DNA of 9,356 bases from Bdellovibrionales bacterium. Lineage in GTDB: Bacteria; Bdellovibrionota; Bdellovibrionia; Bdellovibrionales; UBA1609. The stretch spans positions 1-9,356 of the forward strand of contig JAPOOY010000184.1 in the NCBI GenBank assembly GCA_026713205.1, in the 5' to 3' direction. Position 1 is the stretch's first letter, and every line of letters begins with the position of its first letter. Of this stretch, positions 7,497 through 9,356 are shown piece by piece. The translations under genes were made by a program, and so were the position numbers. Below the pieces are notes generated by a model. That model worked only from the letters and a program-made list of their open reading frames with translations, searched no databases and was not told the origin of the DNA.

Positions 7497-7811
7497 TCAA
7501 TCCCCTTTTAACGCTTCAAGAAATCGTCTAAGTTGTCTTCCTGCCTTGAAACTGGTATGACATCCGAGAGCTGATATTGCTACACCGGCAATTGAAACAC
7601 TTAATCCAAGTTCAGCGCCGCCCTGTGTGGCAACAGTTCCACCAAGCACTACTATTGTCGCACCTAATATACTTGCGTTCCTTCCTGTCCTTTTCTGTTC
7701 TTCCAATGATTCAATAATCTGTTCACTTTCCGTATACTCCTTTTCTACTTCAGTTGAAAAGCCTGGATTTCCCCAAAAAAGTAAAGCTCCAAGAATAATA
7801 GATGCTGTCAT
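7497..7811 (-). CDS. Small glycine-rich membrane-type protein of unknown function (104 aa)
   Basis: I do not recognise a family. A hydrophobic N-terminus (TASIILGALLFWGNPGFST, residues 2-20) is a possible signal peptide or anchor, though it lacks the usual early Lys/Arg. A charged helix follows (EVEKEYTESEQIIESLEEQK, 21-40). The core, about 46-84, is hydrophobic with many small residues (ILGATIVVLGGTVATQGG, then LGLSVSIAGVAISALG). It could form a hairpin of two membrane helices packed by glycine-zipper contacts. The tail is basic and then acidic (FKAGRQLRRFLEALKGD). No clear ribosome site precedes the ATG, and an in-frame TGA a few codons upstream limits other starts. It lies 68 bp after the 229-aa gene and on the same strand, so it is probably co-transcribed. 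Codons and composition resemble its neighbours. Confidence 0.65.
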   Translation of the reverse strand: MTASIILGALLFWGNPGFSTEVEKEYTESEQIIESLEEQKRTGRNASILGATIVVLGGTVATQGGAELGLSVSIAGVAISALGCHTSFKAGRQLRRFLEALKGD

Positions 7812-7879
7812 TTTATCTATGCTGCTTATTTCTCACAGCTTAATTCCATTTGGAAAAGAATATGAGGAGCTGCCAAGAG

Positions 7880-8569
7880 TTAAGGTTTGGATGTGCGTTG
7901 CCGTTTTTTTGGTTTTGTGGATGGAACATTTGCAATTTCTGATCCTTCAGGCAAAGCCGCTTCAATAGATTCCTGAACTTCAGATCCGGATATTCCGGCC
8001 TCTTTGGCAGTTTTAATAATTTCTTCACATCCAAAGGCGTCACTCCAAAATGCCAGGCTATCCAGCGTGTTGAAATTCTGTTCGCAGTTTTGAAAATGGC
8101 TGATGAGTTGTTTTCTTTCCTGGGCTTTTTGTGAGCTTTCCGGTCCGTAAATTTCTTCCAGAGAGTCCAAAAGCTCTTCCTGACGAGCTTCATCCATGCC
8201 TGTTTCTTCACCCAGCTTAATAATGAGACTGCTCATTTTAAATCGGGATAGAGAGGAGGCTTTAGCACGGTCTATAATCTGATCACAACTCACAGCTTCA
8301 AGAAAAGAAGAAACGGCGGAAGTGGAAAAAGAAACAGGATCATCTATTGCAGAAGCGCCGTCCGGTTTAGTCAAATCCGCTTTAAGAGGACAAGTGAGCA
8401 AATATTTTTGCATTTCTTCTGTTACTTGTTGTAGAGAGGCGTTCTTTTCTGACACTTCCGGGCCATAAATCTTTGTTAAAAAATCTTCCAGAGCTGCGAC
8501 TTTGTTTGTCTCAGCATGGACAACAAAACTCATTAAAAAAATAGAAATAAAAAGACAGATATTACGCAT
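7880..8569 (-). CDS. Exported protein of unknown function with an internal two-fold repeat (229 aa)
   Basis: The start is well supported: GAGGAGG (8580-8574) lies four bases before the ATG, and the protein opens with a signal peptide (MRNICLFISIFLMSFVVHA, cleavage after residue 19). The mature part contains two diverged copies. Copy 1 is about residues 27-117 (LEDFLTKIYGPEVSEKN ... FLEAVSCDQIIDRAK). Copy 2 is about 133-203 (LLDSLEEIYGPESSQKA ... FWSDAFGCEEIIKTAK). Each copy has two cysteines (60 and 95; 162 and 181), which could form one disulfide per copy in an oxidising compartment. Both look helical. The tail is basic (KPKKRQRTSKP). TTGACA at 8632-8627 is a possible -35 but no convincing -10 follows. 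It is the first gene of the minus-strand cluster. No family is recognised. Confidence 0.85.
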   Translation of the reverse strand: MRNICLFISIFLMSFVVHAETNKVAALEDFLTKIYGPEVSEKNASLQQVTEEMQKYLLTCPLKADLTKPDGASAIDDPVSFSTSAVSSFLEAVSCDQIIDRAKASSLSRFKMSSLIIKLGEETGMDEARQEELLDSLEEIYGPESSQKAQERKQLISHFQNCEQNFNTLDSLAFWSDAFGCEEIIKTAKEAGISGSEVQESIEAALPEGSEIANVPSTKPKKRQRTSKP

Positions 8570-8755
8570 GATTCCTCCTCTTCATATTAAAGAATATTTT
8601 AAGGAGCTTAACATGTCACCTTCTTATGTCAATAATTTCCGGGAAAATTCTGAAAATCGGTAATAATTACATTTTTTTCATTAGATCACAGGATTTCCTC
8701 TCCTAAATCTTTGGTTTTGATGGATTTTATTTATCTTGAATGTTTGAGCTTATCG

Positions 8756-8774
8756 GGAAGTCTCCCGGACTTCC
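8756..8774. repeat. Small perfect hairpin at the left end of repeat element B
   Basis: GGAAGTC (8756-8762) and GACTTCC (8768-8774) form a 7-bp perfect stem with a 5-base loop, TCCCG. No T-run follows on either strand, so it is unlikely to be a terminator. It adjoins the left outer part of the element that holds the long palindrome. Confidence 0.6.
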
Positions 8775-8813
8775 AGGCTTGAAATTTGAGGTTTTCCGTT
8801 TACATAAAACTAG

Positions 8814-8933
8814 CCCTTCATGAGAGTCTATAGGGGTCAAAAATGAGTTCGGCTTTGACACAATAGCGGCTGTCAGCCGCTTTGTGGCAAAACGCATGTC
8901 TGAATTTTTGCCCCTATAGACTCTCATGAAGGG
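8814..8933. repeat. 120-nt imperfect palindrome (long hairpin)
   Basis: Arms 8814-8836 and 8911-8933 are perfect 23-bp inverted repeats. After a one-base bulge, CAAAAAT (8838-8844) pairs with 8904-8910. An internal loop follows, then a second stem pairs AGCGGCTG (8865-8872) with CAGCCGCT (8874-8881) around one base. That stem extends outward through TTGACACAA against TTGTGGCAA, with one mismatch and a bulge. The whole can fold as a cruciform or RNA hairpin on either strand. Confidence 0.9.
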
Positions 8934-8986
8934 TGTAAGTATTTCTTTTGTTTAAAAAATCTAAACATTCAAACCGGATCGGTATA

Positions 8987-9318
8987 ATTCAAATAGAGCC
9001 TTCAAACCAATCCAATGGAGTGGAGATTTTAAGTTATTCAATGAGAGGCTTATTTAAGCTCTTTTGTCAATTTTCCGATAAAGGAAATATGAATGCATTG
9101 ATAGTCTTTGGATTAAAAACATTCCTTTATTCTTTTGTTTTTTTTAGCGCCTTCATGATTTCTTTTGTATAGCAACCATTCAAATCCCATTTGAATTTAA
9201 TTTACTTTATTTTAATTTTTTCTTTTGTGAGATGAATTGCGGATTATGAGCTTTTAATCAAATTTTTGTTGTCAATCTTCTGTCTAATGTTTAAAGCCCT
9301 TTCAAAATTTTACAAAGC
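8987..9318. other. AT-rich intergenic stretch between inverted repeat ends; no convincing gene
   Basis: The stretch lies between repeat end B (plus) and repeat end C (minus). It holds an open frame that would give 43 aa from the ATG at 9041 (MRGLFKLFCQFSDKGNMNAL..., hydrophobic end ...FVFFSAFMISFV, stop at 9170-9172), or 74 codons from a TTG at 8948 inside the repeat. There is no good ribosome site and composition alone could produce it. ATTCAAAT/ATTTGAAT (9178-9185 and 9189-9196) is an 8-bp perfect hairpin just after that stop. A second TTCAAACC occurs at 9001. The rest is A/T-rich without recognisable content. Confidence 0.4.
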
Positions 9319-9356
9319 TATACCAATCCGGTTTGAGTTTTGCGGTTTTCCATTTA
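9319..9356 (-). repeat. Repeat copy C: inverted end of the same element, cut by the window edge
   Basis: Read on the minus strand, 9336-9319 is TCAAACCGGATTGGTATA, identical to 56-73 in copy A. The preceding bases (AATGGAAAACCGCAAAAC) also match copy A (TATGAAGAACCGGAAAATT) with a one-base gap. The plus-strand block GGTTTTCCATTTA (9344-9356) also resembles GGTTTTCCGTTTA at the left flank of copy B. The remainder of this copy should lie to the right of the window. Confidence 0.65.

Larger units (their letters stand above)
8756..8986. mobile_element. Repeat copy B: complete-looking small palindromic (MITE-like) element
   Basis: This stretch is centred on the long hairpin at 8814-8933. Its outer parts are loosely inverted copies of each other. 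The left flank read on the minus strand (GGAAAACC...AATTTCAAGCCTGGA) resembles the right flank (...CATTCAAACCGGATCGG). The right half matches copy A at 1-73, and the terminal block matches copy C at 9319. Multiple copies with inverted ends, a palindromic core and no coding capacity fit a non-autonomous element. No target-site duplication could be fixed, so the exact ends are uncertain. Confidence 0.5.

Noticed and set aside
7840..8211. 123-codon minus-strand frame overlapping the 229-aa gene
   Set aside because: Basic, low-quality composition. The overlapping gene has a signal peptide, a strong ribosome site and an internal protein duplication that prove its frame.
8727..8927. 66-codon minus-strand frame across the palindrome
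   Set aside because: It lies wholly inside the repeat element, half of it in hairpin arms, with no ribosome site and no recognisable domain.
8905..8986. CRISPR-like or phage attachment site interpretation of the repeats
   Set aside because: Copies are far apart, in mixed orientation and without regular spacers; no integrase or tRNA gene is present in the window.

Overview
The window looks like chromosomal DNA from a Gram-negative bacterium of moderate-to-low GC. It pairs two housekeeping genes (uvrC and pyrE) with a one-way run of genes for Sec-exported proteins that I cannot match to a named family. The run of lineage-specific periplasmic or surface proteins would fit a Bdellovibrionota/Oligoflexia-type organism. 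That placement is a weak inference from protein style, not from a marker gene.

Layout, left to right. Positions 1-73 hold the end of a repeated palindromic element. uvrC follows on the minus strand (87-2246); it carries an extra low-complexity stretch with four 16-residue tandem repeats inside its catalytic nuclease domain. pyrE (2273-2788, plus) is divergent from uvrC, with only 26 bp between the start codons. From 8569 down to 2805 everything is on the minus strand, in this order: a 229-aa exported protein made of two diverged repeats; a 104-aa glycine-rich membrane-type protein; a 222-aa exported protein that starts a beta-propeller; an 860-codon frame that appears to continue the same protein after a +1 frame change; and a 444-codon frame (436 aa from the preferred start) for another exported protein, one base after the previous stop. 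pyrE and this last gene converge with 16 bp between stops.

Positions 8570-9356 hold no convincing gene. They contain a roughly 210-bp palindrome-rich element (about 8756-8986) with a 120-nt imperfect hairpin (8814-8933). Its right end matches the first 73 bases of the window in direct orientation. A third, inverted, partial copy starts at 9319 and runs off the right edge. The 8.8-kb gene block is therefore bracketed by direct copies of the same small element.

How the genes may work together: UvrC (nucleotide excision repair) and PyrE (pyrimidine synthesis) are ordinary and unrelated to the rest. The minus-strand cluster could be an export-dependent system. Its core would be a protein of about 1,090 residues with an N-terminal propeller and a C-terminal region holding an ordered His...Cys pair reminiscent of caspase-like (clan CD) peptidases, accompanied by three smaller exported or membrane proteins. 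This function is inference. The frame break within the core protein is the first thing to verify.
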